From: Bacteroidia bacterium
GTDB lineage: Bacteria > Bacteroidota > Bacteroidia > J057
Length of the DNA: 64,000 nt
NCBI GenBank assembly: GCA_041391665.1
Contig: JAWKNO010000002.1
Span: 1,426,001-1,490,000 of the forward strand
Direction of reading: 5' to 3'
Under the pieces are notes generated by a model. That model had not been told where the DNA came from and made no database searches. It was given only the letters and a program-made list of their open reading frames with translations. Numbering within the stretch: the stretch's first letter is position 1; each line of letters starts with the position of its first letter. Both the position numbers and the translations under genes were made by a program. Of the stretch, positions 53,198-63,332 are shown in pieces.

Positions 53198-54547
53198 TTA
53201 GCGACGGTTAAACATGCCCATATTTCCCAGGGAGCGCGGAGGTTTTCCACCACCGGCACCTGCGGTATTCATCTTTTTCATCGCTTTCTTCATCGTACCA
53301 AACTGATTGAGCAGTTCGTTGACCTCCCGGATGGTGCGGCCACTTCCTGCGGCAATCCTGCGACGGCGGGAGCCGTCGATAATATGAGGTTTTACCCGTT
53401 CTTCTTTGGTCATCGAGTAGATGATCGCCTCCACATGCTTAAAGGCATCGTCTTCCAGCTCAACATTCCGGAGCATTTTACCCATACCGGGAATCATCGA
53501 GATCAGGTCTTTAAAATTACCCATCTTCTTGATTGTCTGAATCTGGGAAAGGAAGTCATCAAAATCCAGTTCGTTTTTCCGGATTTTTTTCTGCAACCGC
53601 TCTGCCTGGTCCTGATCAAACTGTTCCTGCGCACGCTCTACGAGAGTCAGTACGTCCCCCATTCCCAAAATACGGGAAGCCATACGCTGGGGATGGAAAA
53701 GATCGAGGTCATCGAGTTTTTCGCCCGTGCTGACAAATTTGATGGGTTTTTCCACCACGGAGCGGATAGAGATTGCCGCACCGCCACGGGTATCACCGTC
53801 AAGCTTGGTTAGTACCACGCCATGAAAATCAAGTCTGTCGTTGAAGGCTTTGGCCGTATTGACGGCATCCTGACCTGTCATCGCATCCACGACAAAGAGG
53901 ATTTCATTGGGATTAATCGCCTTTTTTACCGCTTCAATTTCCTGCATCATCTGCTCATCTACCGCCAGACGACCGGCGGTATCCACGATGACTACATCTT
54001 TACCCAGTTTCCGCGCATGCGCGATGGCATTTTGGGCAATCTGAACAGGGTTTTTATTTTCGATTTCTTTATACACATCCACCTGCACCTGCTCGCCCAG
54101 CACGCCCAACTGATCAATCGCAGCGGGGCGATACACGTCCCCGGCTACCAGCAGCGGGTTTTTACCTTTACTTTTCAGGTATTTGGCGAGTTTGCCAGTG
54201 AAGGTAGTCTTACCAGAACCCTGAAGCCCTGCGACCAGAATAACAGTGGGTGGGTTTTTAGCAGACGCGAGGCCCTCATTGGTGCCTCCCATCAACTTCG
54301 AAAGTTCTTCATGGACGATTTTCACCATCAACTGACCCGGGGTGACCGAGATCAGAATTTCCTTACCCAATGCCTCGTCTTTTACCTTTGCCGTAAAATC
54401 TTTGGCAACCTTATAGTTTACGTCTGCATCAATCAGTGCCCGCCTGATCTCTTTAAGGGTTTCGGCAACATTGATTTCGGTGATCTTACCCTGACCTTTC
54501 AGTTTGCGAAAGGCGGTTTCTATATTTTGGGATAAACTTTCGAACAT
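53198..54547 (-). CDS. ffh: Signal recognition particle protein (54 kDa homolog)
   Basis: A 449-residue SRP GTPase. N domain, then G domain with Walker A LVAGLQGSGKTTFTGKLA (about 103-120), DTAGRLAVDEQMM, and TKLDGDTRGGAA, then the Met-rich M domain (IPGMGKMLRN, GSRRRRIAAGSGRTIREVNE) that binds signal peptides and 4.5S RNA. It delivers nascent membrane proteins to FtsY. It is convergent with metZ, with two bases between the stops, and has its own promoter. Confidence 0.97.
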   Translation of the reverse strand: MFESLSQNIETAFRKLKGQGKITEINVAETLKEIRRALIDADVNYKVAKDFTAKVKDEALGKEILISVTPGQLMVKIVHEELSKLMGGTNEGLASAKNPPTVILVAGLQGSGKTTFTGKLAKYLKSKGKNPLLVAGDVYRPAAIDQLGVLGEQVQVDVYKEIENKNPVQIAQNAIAHARKLGKDVVIVDTAGRLAVDEQMMQEIEAVKKAINPNEILFVVDAMTGQDAVNTAKAFNDRLDFHGVVLTKLDGDTRGGAAISIRSVVEKPIKFVSTGEKLDDLDLFHPQRMASRILGMGDVLTLVERAQEQFDQDQAERLQKKIRKNELDFDDFLSQIQTIKKMGNFKDLISMIPGMGKMLRNVELEDDAFKHVEAIIYSMTKEERVKPHIIDGSRRRRIAAGSGRTIREVNELLNQFGTMKKAMKKMNTAGAGGGKPPRSLGNMGMFNRR

Positions 54548-54573
54548 AATTCTTACTCTGGTTTTCTAGTCTG

Positions 54574-54604
54574 CAAAATAAATCATTCAAACACAGGAAA
54601 ACAA
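54574..54604 (-). promoter_or_regulatory. Promoter candidate for ffh
   Basis: Minus-strand TTG (54602-54604), 20 bases, TTATTTTG (54574-54581), with one mismatch to TAnnTTTG. Confidence 0.5.
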
Positions 54605-54624
54605 AAATGAATCGCGGGAAAATC

Positions 54625-57600
54625 CTAACGGATCAGGGTAACCGTGCCCTTTCTTTCGTATTTCAGGTTGTTTTCCCCATAACCGGTTATTACAAAGACA
54701 TACACACCTTCAGGAACGGCAACGCCCTGGTATGTGCCATCCCACAGAAAATCTCTGTCGTCTGACTCAAAAATTTTAGGTCCCCAACGGCTGAAGATTT
54801 TTACATTCAGACTGCCGATTCCATAATATCCAACTTTAAAAAAGTCATTTACGCCATCCGCATTGGGAGTAAATCCACTCGGAACGTGAAGGGTAACATT
54901 CTCGACCAACAGATCCTGCCAGACTGTATCAGGACAACCCTGCGCAGAAAACGCAATCAGCATTACCCGGTAAGTGCCTGCGGCGGGGAAAATATGCGCA
55001 GGATTTGTTTCGGTGCTTTGGCGGCCAAAACCAAAATCCCACAAATAAGAAGAAGCACCGGTGGAGGTATTCACGAAATTGACTTCTTCCGGTGCCCATC
55101 CCGGGTTGGGGTTGAATGTGAAGGAAGCCTCCGGATAATCAAAAAACACATCAATGGTAATAGAATCCCGAATACCCTCGCAAGCTCCGACAAATGCAGT
55201 CGCGTAGTAAGTAGTGGCCTGCTGCGGTACAACGGAAATCGTAGCCGTCGTATCTCCGGTGCTCCAGAGATAAGAATCTCCCCCCGATGCAGTCAATATA
55301 ATACTGCCGCCCACACATATCTGATTAATTCCCTCGATTTGGGTTATCGGGCGGGGAACAACGGAAATCAGCACAGAGTCCCTGTTCTGGCAACCACTCG
55401 CATCTGTACCAACCACGATATACAGGGTGTTATTGATAGGGGTGGCAACCGGGTTGGGCACAAGCGGATTCGACAACGTATTTTCCGGAGACCATTGGTA
55501 GAAGCTGGCACCGGTAGCGCGAAGCTGAAAAGTTTCGCCCTGACAAATCGTGGCATCTTCTCCGGCATTTACCGGGGGGAGGTCATTTACACGAATCGTC
55601 ATGGAATCAGTATCCTCACATCCGGAAGAATCAATCACCGTCACATAGTAAGTAGTGGTTGTATCTGGGGAAGCCGTAGGGTTGGCAATATTGGGATCGG
55701 ATAATCCGACGACCGGCGACCAGCGGTAAAACACCCCGCCAAAAGCCTGAAGTTGAACCGTACGGCCAAAACACATCTGAAGATCTTCCCCCGCTTCAGC
55801 AACCGGATTAGGCAGAACCTCCACAAGAATATCCTTAGAGCTGATACACCCATCTGCACTGGTGGCCAAAACGGTATAGGTGGTAGAAACAAGCGGTGAC
55901 GCGACCGGGCTTGAAATCGTCGTACTGCTTAATGTCCCATCGTTGGGCGACCATACCCAGGAAACCCCATTGCTGGTCTGAAGCAGCAGACTATTCCCAT
56001 TACAGACAAAAGTGTCTTCCAGCGTAAACACCTCAAAGACTTCAATTCTGACTGAATCAAAAGACTCACAACCCAGCGCATTTTCCGACCGAACGTAAAA
56101 AACGGTCGTGGTATCGAGATTGGAAACCGAAGGATTGGCGATGGAAGGATTGGAAATCACCGCAGAAGGCGAGGCTGTCCATTCATATAAAATACCGCCG
56201 TTTGAACTGGCATTCAACAGAAAAGACCCTCCACGACAGACTACAGAATCTGGCCGGGCGGTTACTTTAAAGGTATTATCAACCAGGACGGCAACGGTAT
56301 CACTGGCTTCACAGCCATTTACATCCGTGATTGTCAGGATATATTGTCCCGAAGCAGGAGGTGCTATGGAGACCTGAGGCAAGGAATCAGGAGAAATGAT
56401 TCCAACAGAGGGAGACCATTGATAAGAAACCGCAGAAGTCAGCGAAAGAAGGGTAATGGTATCCCCGGCACAAGTATTAATATCCGGGCCGGCATCAACA
56501 TCGGGCGGCGGGAAAACAATAATGGTGCGAAAGGAAGTATCAGATATATTACAACTCGCAGAGTCTGTGACTACCAGCATTACTTCGTATGTTCCTGCAT
56601 TCTGAAATACATGGGTAGGCTCAAAGAGCCCGGAAGTCGCCCCGTTGTCATTGAAGCTCCAGAAGTAGGTAGGGTTACCGGGGACGGTACCCAGAAAACT
56701 TGTATTATCAAAATTGACAGTCAGCGGCGCACAGCCTGTTGTGGATATAATTGGCTGGTTAAACTGATCCAGCGGCACAAAGCTGGCCTCAATACCGGCA
56801 AGATCAAACGACATTTTGAAGATTGCGAGATTACAACCATTGGCAGATAGGCCGGCAACTCCGTTGGCGCCGTTGGTCGTGCTCCACACGCTGGAGGGTT
56901 GCGCGGGAAAAGAGGAATTTCCCCAACAACCGGCACAAACCGCGTGATAGACGACGCCATTTTTGTCAAACCGGCTGGTTCCACCATCTACGTGATCTCC
57001 GGCGGAAGTCGCTGCGGTATTGTCTCCTCCCAAAAAGGTTCCATAGATCAATGATTGTGCGTCCCGGCTCAGCACAATCATATAAAAATCACTGCCATCA
57101 TTGGGGTTGGGGTCAAACGCATCCGATGTTATCGGCATGCCAATCACCGACCCGGTTGTATTGGTAGATCCGCCCCAGCCCGAAACATAAATATTGTCGC
57201 AGCGGTCCACCAATATGGCCGTCGGGCTGATATTGGGGGAAGCGGAGTTTACCGAACCAAATACCGTCGAGAAAATAGGCGCCGAAAGGTTGTTTTGCAG
57301 TTTTACGATAAACTGTTTGGCATTGCTGTTGAAATAAACCGGCCCGGAAGGGGGGTTGAGAATCGGATAGTTTCCGTTTGACTGACCGCAGATATACACA
57401 TTAAAATCTTTATCCAGATCAAGCAGATATACCTGATCGTAACTGGCTGTTCCGATATAGGTACTGGCGAGCAGCGTATTGCCGTTGCTACTGATTTTGG
57501 ACACAAAACCATCAGTTGTTCCTCCATGATAGGTAGTGTGATAGGTATTGGTGGGGAAATTCGAACTGCTCGTGCCACCGGCAACATAGACATTATCCAC

Positions 57601-59106
57601 AGTATCCAGCTTCATCGTGTAAGCAGCATCTGCACCAGATCCCCCGAGATAAGTTGCCCAAATCATGGAAGAAAGATCATTATTCATCTTAAACACAACC
57701 CCGTCCTGTCCGCCTCCAATGGTGGGTTGTGCATGGCCCGCTGTACCGGGAAAATTGGTTGAGTTGGTCTGCGCAGCAACAAAACAGTTTCCCTGTGCAT
57801 CGAGGATAATTTCTCCCCGCGCATCGTCACCATAGTTAAACTTGGTAGAGGTAAACACCAGCGGGTTATATCCAGCCGATCCGTTTACCCCGTCATCTCC
57901 CGTACCGCCGACAAAAGTGGAAGCTAACAATCCGCCGGCAGGGCTGATTTTTGCGACAAAAATATCAAAGCCGGAAGACTTGGTATTGTCAAAAGCGCCC
58001 TGGGTTGTGGGAAAATCGAGTGAGTTGGTGCGGCCATAAACATACAGGTCGCCGAGGTTATCGGTAACCAGACTATGCGGCTGTTCACTGGCATTACCGC
58101 CCAGATAGGTGGAAAACATGAGATTAGAACCATCCGGACTAAATTTGGACAAGGTTACGTCAGAATCACCGCCCTGAAAGGTAGTTTGAAAAGCACCGGT
58201 AGTAGTTGGATAACCGCTATTGAATGCATTACTCCATACAAACCCACCGGCATAGGCATTTCCCAGATCGTCATAGGTGGCGGTAAATCCCCAGTTGTCT
58301 GCATGAGAACCCGTATAAGTAGAAAAAATAAGGGTGGGATCAATCACCAATTCGTACTCAGGATCATAGCCATTGGGAAAATGATAAGAGAGCTGAGTGC
58401 CCTTTAGCCGAAATTCACAGGCAACCTGACGTTTTTTTCCGTTGATATTTTGATACGCGACGGGAGGAAACTCGGTAGTACTCCGCAGAGAAGTTTCAAT
58501 ATGCAGGGCGCCTTTGCTGATAAATATTTTATCTACGCCTTCATAACTGACCTGAATAGAAGCAGGGTCTCCGCCAGGTTTTATGATAAAATCATATTTC
58601 ATGGCATCCCCCAGGCCATAGAGCCGGAGATCAATCTGCGGATATAGCTCAGAATAGGTCAATAGCCCGTAAAGCCCTACATTTTCAGCCCAATGGGCCG
58701 GATCATTGCCGTAGTAATAATTGTGATACTGGGGATACAACATCTCCGGAACAATGCGGGCGTTTTTATTCGCACCCAAAAATCCCATCCGGTAAGTATG
58801 GGAACGAAACTGACGTTCCGACTCAGGTCTTTCCGACAAAGCGGGAAGTCCATGCCCCTCATGCGGCATATCATAAAAATAATAAGTCAACTGGTTGTCT
58901 TCAACAAAGATATGGCCACCATTAAGCCTTACCCTATATCGAATCACATCCTCCCACTGGCCTTTGTTTTCAATAAACCGAAGGTCGCTTTGCCCCATCG
59001 CCGGATCCTGAACATCCATAGGAGAGAGCTGGTCTGCAGTTATATAGGTAATGCCGGCTGCCAATGCAGTCAGCAAAATTGCCAGAATCGTAAACCGAAT
59101 TTTCAT
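54625..59106 (-). CDS. Large surface protein with SBBP and PKD repeats and gliding-motility-type (T9SS type B) C-terminus
   Basis: A 1493-residue exported protein. After a leader (MKIRFTILAILLTALAAGIT) comes an N-terminal domain starting LRFIENKGQWEDVIRYRVRL (about 45-250). SBBP beta-propeller-type repeats cover about 260-760 (FSTYLGGNASEQPHSLVTDN, ATYLGGSGADAAYTMKLDTV and others). A PKD domain (about 800-870) precedes about five Ig-like repeats of 85-90 residues, each with a C-x-(G/N) start and a YxWSP motif, and a last PKD domain (about 1310-1395). The end VPSGFTPNADGVNDFFKVGY to GTVTLIR is the gliding-motility-associated C-terminal domain. Probably an adhesin or surface scaffold; function unknown. 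Confidence 0.92.
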   Translation of the reverse strand: MKIRFTILAILLTALAAGITYITADQLSPMDVQDPAMGQSDLRFIENKGQWEDVIRYRVRLNGGHIFVEDNQLTYYFYDMPHEGHGLPALSERPESERQFRSHTYRMGFLGANKNARIVPEMLYPQYHNYYYGNDPAHWAENVGLYGLLTYSELYPQIDLRLYGLGDAMKYDFIIKPGGDPASIQVSYEGVDKIFISKGALHIETSLRSTTEFPPVAYQNINGKKRQVACEFRLKGTQLSYHFPNGYDPEYELVIDPTLIFSTYTGSHADNWGFTATYDDLGNAYAGGFVWSNAFNSGYPTTTGAFQTTFQGGDSDVTLSKFSPDGSNLMFSTYLGGNASEQPHSLVTDNLGDLYVYGRTNSLDFPTTQGAFDNTKSSGFDIFVAKISPAGGLLASTFVGGTGDDGVNGSAGYNPLVFTSTKFNYGDDARGEIILDAQGNCFVAAQTNSTNFPGTAGHAQPTIGGGQDGVVFKMNNDLSSMIWATYLGGSGADAAYTMKLDTVDNVYVAGGTSSSNFPTNTYHTTYHGGTTDGFVSKISSNGNTLLASTYIGTASYDQVYLLDLDKDFNVYICGQSNGNYPILNPPSGPVYFNSNAKQFIVKLQNNLSAPIFSTVFGSVNSASPNISPTAILVDRCDNIYVSGWGGSTNTTGSVIGMPITSDAFDPNPNDGSDFYMIVLSRDAQSLIYGTFLGGDNTAATSAGDHVDGGTSRFDKNGVVYHAVCAGCWGNSSFPAQPSSVWSTTNGANGVAGLSANGCNLAIFKMSFDLAGIEASFVPLDQFNQPIISTTGCAPLTVNFDNTSFLGTVPGNPTYFWSFNDNGATSGLFEPTHVFQNAGTYEVMLVVTDSASCNISDTSFRTIIVFPPPDVDAGPDINTCAGDTITLLSLTSAVSYQWSPSVGIISPDSLPQVSIAPPASGQYILTITDVNGCEASDTVAVLVDNTFKVTARPDSVVCRGGSFLLNASSNGGILYEWTASPSAVISNPSIANPSVSNLDTTTVFYVRSENALGCESFDSVRIEVFEVFTLEDTFVCNGNSLLLQTSNGVSWVWSPNDGTLSSTTISSPVASPLVSTTYTVLATSADGCISSKDILVEVLPNPVAEAGEDLQMCFGRTVQLQAFGGVFYRWSPVVGLSDPNIANPTASPDTTTTYYVTVIDSSGCEDTDSMTIRVNDLPPVNAGEDATICQGETFQLRATGASFYQWSPENTLSNPLVPNPVATPINNTLYIVVGTDASGCQNRDSVLISVVPRPITQIEGINQICVGGSIILTASGGDSYLWSTGDTTATISVVPQQATTYYATAFVGACEGIRDSITIDVFFDYPEASFTFNPNPGWAPEEVNFVNTSTGASSYLWDFGFGRQSTETNPAHIFPAAGTYRVMLIAFSAQGCPDTVWQDLLVENVTLHVPSGFTPNADGVNDFFKVGYYGIGSLNVKIFSRWGPKIFESDDRDFLWDGTYQGVAVPEGVYVFVITGYGENNLKYERKGTVTLIR

Positions 59107-59369
59107 AAGCCAGGAATTATACCTTTTTTTGCCCCGTATCCGACAGAACGTAAATCATGAAGAAATGGCTGCAAATGCCTGAGTCCAGAATATGTTTTGT
59201 TCTATAACGAAGGTACAAATTAATTTCTTTTACTTTAACGAGCAGCACCGATTGAAATATAAACGCAATTCTGCCAGTCTTCATACACAGAATGAATAAT
59301 CGTGTCGTTTATAACCATAACCGTTTGCAATTACTTTGATAAATGGTTTTCATCTGCGATTTTTGCAAT

Positions 59370-60032
59370 ATGAAGCGTCAGTCAGAAACACGGGAAAACT
59401 ATCTTAAATGTATTTTTAAATTTTCAGGTTCAGGGGAACGAGTTTCCACCAATACCCTCGCCAATTTCCTGAAAACAAGTCCGGCTTCCGTCACCGACAT
59501 GATCAAAAAGCTCAAAAAAGACGGATTAGTGGATTACCTGAAACACCAGGGAGTAACCCTTACTCCCGCGGGAAAAGAGATTGCATTGAAAATTTTGAGG
59601 AAACACAGACTATGGGAAGTTTTTCTGGTGCAGAAACTCAACTTCTCCTGGGATCAGGTACATGATATGGCCGAACAACTGGAGCATATCGATTCCAATG
59701 AGCTGATTTCCGCTCTGGATAAATTTCTGGGTTCTCCCAACTTTGATCCGCATGGCGATCCGATTCCCAATGAAAAGGGTGAAATACCGGACAGAAATAC
59801 CTACTTTATTTCGGAAGCTGAACCCGGAGAAGAAGTTGTAATTGCCTCCGTAGGGCATTCCGACCCGGATTTCCTTCAATACCTTGAAAAGGTAGGCCTG
59901 ACGATCAATCGCAGAGTAACTGTCGTAGAGAAACTAAGCTTTGATAATTCCCTGCAAATCATCGTACAGGGCGCACAAATGGTTATCAGCGGAAACGTTG
60001 CACACAATCTATTGGTTCTTCGGGACGTGTAA
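59370..60032 (+). CDS. DtxR/MntR-family metal-dependent transcriptional regulator
   Basis: A 220-residue regulator starting at ATG 59370 (MKRQSETRENYLKCIF). The winged helix (about 1-65; TNTLANFLKTSPASVTDMIK), a metal-binding/dimer domain (LWEVFLVQKLNFSWDQVHDM, EQLEHIDSNELISAL, about 75-135) and a C-terminal FeoA/SH3-like domain (about 150-220) are visible. It would sense Fe(II) or Mn(II) and repress uptake genes; no transporter is adjacent. Confidence 0.92.
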   Translation: MKRQSETRENYLKCIFKFSGSGERVSTNTLANFLKTSPASVTDMIKKLKKDGLVDYLKHQGVTLTPAGKEIALKILRKHRLWEVFLVQKLNFSWDQVHDMAEQLEHIDSNELISALDKFLGSPNFDPHGDPIPNEKGEIPDRNTYFISEAEPGEEVVIASVGHSDPDFLQYLEKVGLTINRRVTVVEKLSFDNSLQIIVQGAQMVISGNVAHNLLVLRDV

Positions 60033-60078
60033 TTTGAATTTTGATCGTTATCTTGCAGGCTAACCTAAAGGATAACCA

Positions 60079-61323
60079 ATGATCCACACTGACGAAATCA
60101 CTACCTCCAAAGCGATCGAACTGGAAGACCAGTTTGGTGCCCACAACTACCACCCACTGCCTGTGGTTCTCTCCCGGGGCGAAGGAGTTTTTCTTTGGAG
60201 CCCGGAAGGAAAACGCTATTATGATTTTCTTTCAGCCTACAGTGCTGTCAATCAGGGGCACTGCCACCCTCGTATCATCGACGCCCTGGTAACTCAGGCA
60301 TCAAAGCTGACGCTTACCAGCCGGGCCTTTCACAACGATGTACTGGGGGTGTACGAAGCCTATATGACCCGCCTGCTGGGATATGACAAACTATTACCGA
60401 TGAATACCGGCGTGGAAGCGGGAGAAACTGCTGTCAAACTTTGCAGAAAATGGGCGTACTCAGTCAAAGGCATTCCGGAAAATCAGGCGAAGATCATTTT
60501 TGTTCAGGGAAATTTTTGGGGACGTACGCTTGCCGCTATTTCAGCTTCCACTGACCCCTCCAGCTATAAAGGGTTTGGGCCCTATATGCCCGGATATGAA
60601 ATTATTCCCTACAATGACCTCGCAGCTCTGGAATCGGCACTTCAGGATCCACATGTTGCGGGATTTATGGTAGAGCCGATCCAGGGAGAAGCAGGGGTGG
60701 TGGTCCCTGACGAAGGCTATCTGAAAAAAGCACATGAAATCTGCCGGCAGTACCAGGTGTTGTTTATTGCTGACGAAGTGCAAACTGGCCTTGCCCGTAC
60801 CGGAAAAATGTTGTGCTGTGATCACGAAGAGGTAAAACCCGATATTCTTATCCTCGGCAAAGCACTTTCAGGTGGCGTATTGCCCGTTTCGGCAGTACTC
60901 TGTGATAACGAAATCATGATGACGATCAAACCGGGAGAACATGGCTCCACCTACGGAGGGAACCCCCTGGCCTGCGCCGTAGCTATGGCAGCCATGGACG
61001 TCCTGATAGAGGAAAAAATGGCAGAGAATGCTGAAATCCTGGGGAAGGTTTTTAGGAAAAAAATGCAGGACATTATTGACAAACGCCCCGATATCCTGAC
61101 CCTTGTCAGAGGAAAAGGTCTGCTCAACGCCATCATTATCAACGACAGCGAAGAAAGCCATACAGCCTGGAATATTTGCCTGAAACTTGCAGAAAACGGA
61201 CTATTGGCAAAACCAACACATGGCAATATTATCCGTTTTGCACCGCCGCTGGTGATTTCGGAAAGCCAAATGCTCGAATGCTGCGAAATTATCGAACAAA
61301 CCCTGCTGGCATTTCAAAAATAA
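60079..61323 (+). CDS. rocD: Ornithine aminotransferase
   Basis: A 414-residue class III PLP aminotransferase converting ornithine and 2-oxoglutarate to glutamate semialdehyde and glutamate. The PLP Lys is in ILGKALSGGVLPVSAVL (about residue 260), and MNTGVEAGETAVKLCRKWAY near 115 and EPIQGEAGVVVPDEGYL near 200 are typical of ornithine-oxo-acid transaminase. It starts 46 bp after the DtxR-type gene. Together with hut genes it feeds amino-acid carbon to glutamate. Confidence 0.94.
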   Translation: MIHTDEITTSKAIELEDQFGAHNYHPLPVVLSRGEGVFLWSPEGKRYYDFLSAYSAVNQGHCHPRIIDALVTQASKLTLTSRAFHNDVLGVYEAYMTRLLGYDKLLPMNTGVEAGETAVKLCRKWAYSVKGIPENQAKIIFVQGNFWGRTLAAISASTDPSSYKGFGPYMPGYEIIPYNDLAALESALQDPHVAGFMVEPIQGEAGVVVPDEGYLKKAHEICRQYQVLFIADEVQTGLARTGKMLCCDHEEVKPDILILGKALSGGVLPVSAVLCDNEIMMTIKPGEHGSTYGGNPLACAVAMAAMDVLIEEKMAENAEILGKVFRKKMQDIIDKRPDILTLVRGKGLLNAIIINDSEESHTAWNICLKLAENGLLAKPTHGNIIRFAPPLVISESQMLECCEIIEQTLLAFQK

Positions 61324-61376
61324 AATGTATACTTTGGTCGTAATATATTTGATGCGGTAAGCCCCACCCGCCAAGT

Positions 61377-62387
61377 ATGATGCCCAATGCAAACACAACA
61401 ATGGCTATGGCCCGTTTTACCACAAAACTCGTACGAATTGTTTTTCTTGTTCTATTTTCGCCAATGCTGACTTCGACGGCTCAAAACCGACCGGAAATCA
61501 TTGACCTTCAAAGCCGCCCCGTAACGGTTCAGGCAACCCAGTCCATTCTCTGGGAAATCACCAAACCCGGTCTTGAAAAGCCCTCCTATGTCTATGCGAT
61601 TCTCCACCTGGTACCGGCTGATAATTTTTTTATACCGGCAGAAATCAATCATTATATTCAATTTTCAGATAAGCTGGTGATGGAAGTCGATCCGGCAGAA
61701 TACGATCCCGACTATCTCTATCGCGGGGCGGTTCCCTTTGACTCTACCCTTGACCTGATTTTTGATAAAAAGACCTTTGAAAAGCTGGAGAACTTTGTTA
61801 TGGATACCCTTTCCCCAGCCAGTCAGGGAAAACTTTTCAACCGCTATTCACCGAATGCCCTTGCCCGGCAAATCATTACCGATTATTGCCTGGGATATCT
61901 GGAAAAAGAAGAACCCATTGATTATGAATCCTACCTCGCCAAGGCGATTTCTCTTCCACTCAAAACGTTAAATACCGGCTGGACCCGCGCTACGTGGCAA
62001 GAGGATGAGTTTTCTATACGGGAACAGGCAGTCAACCTGCTATTTACGATAAAGGAAAAAGATAGCTTATGTGTGTTGTATGACGAGTACCTCATGGCTT
62101 ACCGGAGACAGGACCTCGATGCACTCTCTATGCTTGCGCAGGAAGTACCGGACCTGGGGTGGAATGCCCACGATTTTGTGGAAGCAAGAAACCGCGACTG
62201 GATAAAATCCCTGGACTGGCAACTTAAGCGGGAAAGCCTGTTTATTGTCGTTCATGCGGTACAACTTCCGGGCGAATTTGGACTCCTGCATCTGCTGAGA
62301 AAAGCGGGCTATGAAGTCAACCCGATTCTGCTTCGGATTCCTCCCTATAAAAACGATCCGCAACGATACGCAAACCCTAAAAAATGA
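61377..62387 (+). CDS. TraB/GumN-family protein, divergent paralog with altered motifs
   Basis: A 336-residue exported protein (hydrophobic leader LVRIVFLVLFSPMLTSTAQ). The fold-start LWEITKPGLEKPSYVYAILH matches TraB/GumN, but the GTxH motif reads AILH and the C-terminal GxxH motif (VGAGHL in the next gene) reads VHAVQL. So the residues thought to bind metal in this family are partly lost. It stands 22 bp before its better-conserved paralog. An inactive partner or a new activity are both possible. Confidence 0.8.
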   Translation: MMPNANTTMAMARFTTKLVRIVFLVLFSPMLTSTAQNRPEIIDLQSRPVTVQATQSILWEITKPGLEKPSYVYAILHLVPADNFFIPAEINHYIQFSDKLVMEVDPAEYDPDYLYRGAVPFDSTLDLIFDKKTFEKLENFVMDTLSPASQGKLFNRYSPNALARQIITDYCLGYLEKEEPIDYESYLAKAISLPLKTLNTGWTRATWQEDEFSIREQAVNLLFTIKEKDSLCVLYDEYLMAYRRQDLDALSMLAQEVPDLGWNAHDFVEARNRDWIKSLDWQLKRESLFIVVHAVQLPGEFGLLHLLRKAGYEVNPILLRIPPYKNDPQRYANPKK

Positions 62388-62409
62388 TCCCTACCCTGGA
62401 AAAAATCCT

Positions 62410-63315
62410 ATGAAACATTTATTGTTGTTGATCCTCGTACTGACTGGAAGTGGTTATATTCCCCCAATCTATGCCCAAACTTCCGAATCCCAGGAAGAGG
62501 TAGCAGTACCCACAGAAGAGGAAAGCGGGCTTTTCTGGAAGATCACGAGAGATGACCTGGCACAACCCTCTTACCTCTACGGCACCATTCATATTATTCC
62601 CAAAGACTCATTTTTCCTGTTACCTCATGTAGAAGAAAACCTCGCCCTGGCTCAACGCCTGGTTTTGGAAATTCCGCTGGATATGAATGCCAGCGCGATG
62701 CTGAGCTCTACCATGCAAATGTTTATTCCTGAAGGGAAAACGCTCAAGGCGTTGATGGATCCCGAGGATTATGCCTTCCTTACCCAGTTTATGCAGGATA
62801 GTATTTCCACGCCCCTACCCTTCTATCAGCGGATCAAACCTATTTTTATTAGCCAGCACATTTCTACCAGTTACTGTTTTCCTCAGGAAATGGAGTCTTA
62901 CGAGCTCTATTTTTCTTCGAAATGCAAAGCAGACAACAAACCTGTTTCCGGGTTGGAAACCATTAGCGAACAAATGCAATATCTCAATAATATGACCATG
63001 GAAGAACAGATCGCATCGCTGGTGAGTGTAATCCGCAATCCCCGGCAAGGTTGTCTGGAATTTGGCGAGATGATTGCTATGTACAGAAAACAGGATCTTA
63101 CCTCCCTGATGAAAATGATGGGGGAAAGTGAAGATGTAAGCGAACATTTGGACCAGCTACTGGATGCCAGAAATCAGAAATGGATTGCAAAGATTGAATC
63201 TTTTGTAAAAGCCGAAAGTGTATTTATTGCTGTAGGCGCAGGACATCTGGGCGGTCCGAATGGAGTGGTAAACCTCTTAAAAAAACAGGGATACACGGTT
63301 GTTCCCATACGATAA
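62410..63315 (+). CDS. TraB/GumN-family protein
   Basis: A 301-residue exported protein with signal peptide (MKHLLLLILVLTGSGYIPPI, then YAQ). Both family motifs are intact: LYGTIHIIPKDSFFLL near residue 60 and FIAVGAGHLGGPNGVVNLL near the end. TraB/GumN proteins are related to TIKI-type metallopeptidases; their bacterial substrates are not well defined. Frame starts upstream at 62311 would overlap the first paralog and are rejected. Confidence 0.88.
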   Translation: MKHLLLLILVLTGSGYIPPIYAQTSESQEEVAVPTEEESGLFWKITRDDLAQPSYLYGTIHIIPKDSFFLLPHVEENLALAQRLVLEIPLDMNASAMLSSTMQMFIPEGKTLKALMDPEDYAFLTQFMQDSISTPLPFYQRIKPIFISQHISTSYCFPQEMESYELYFSSKCKADNKPVSGLETISEQMQYLNNMTMEEQIASLVSVIRNPRQGCLEFGEMIAMYRKQDLTSLMKMMGESEDVSEHLDQLLDARNQKWIAKIESFVKAESVFIAVGAGHLGGPNGVVNLLKKQGYTVVPIR

Positions 63316-63332
63316 AGTGAATTACTCAGGGC

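Noticed and set aside
53822..54535. 237-codon plus-strand frame antisense to ffh
   Set aside because: ffh is certain on the other strand; the antisense text (His/Phe/Ile-rich) is typical of a shadow frame.
54886..55704. 272-codon plus-strand frame antisense to the SBBP/PKD protein
   Set aside because: Low-complexity Arg/Ile/Gly-rich shadow with no features of a real protein.
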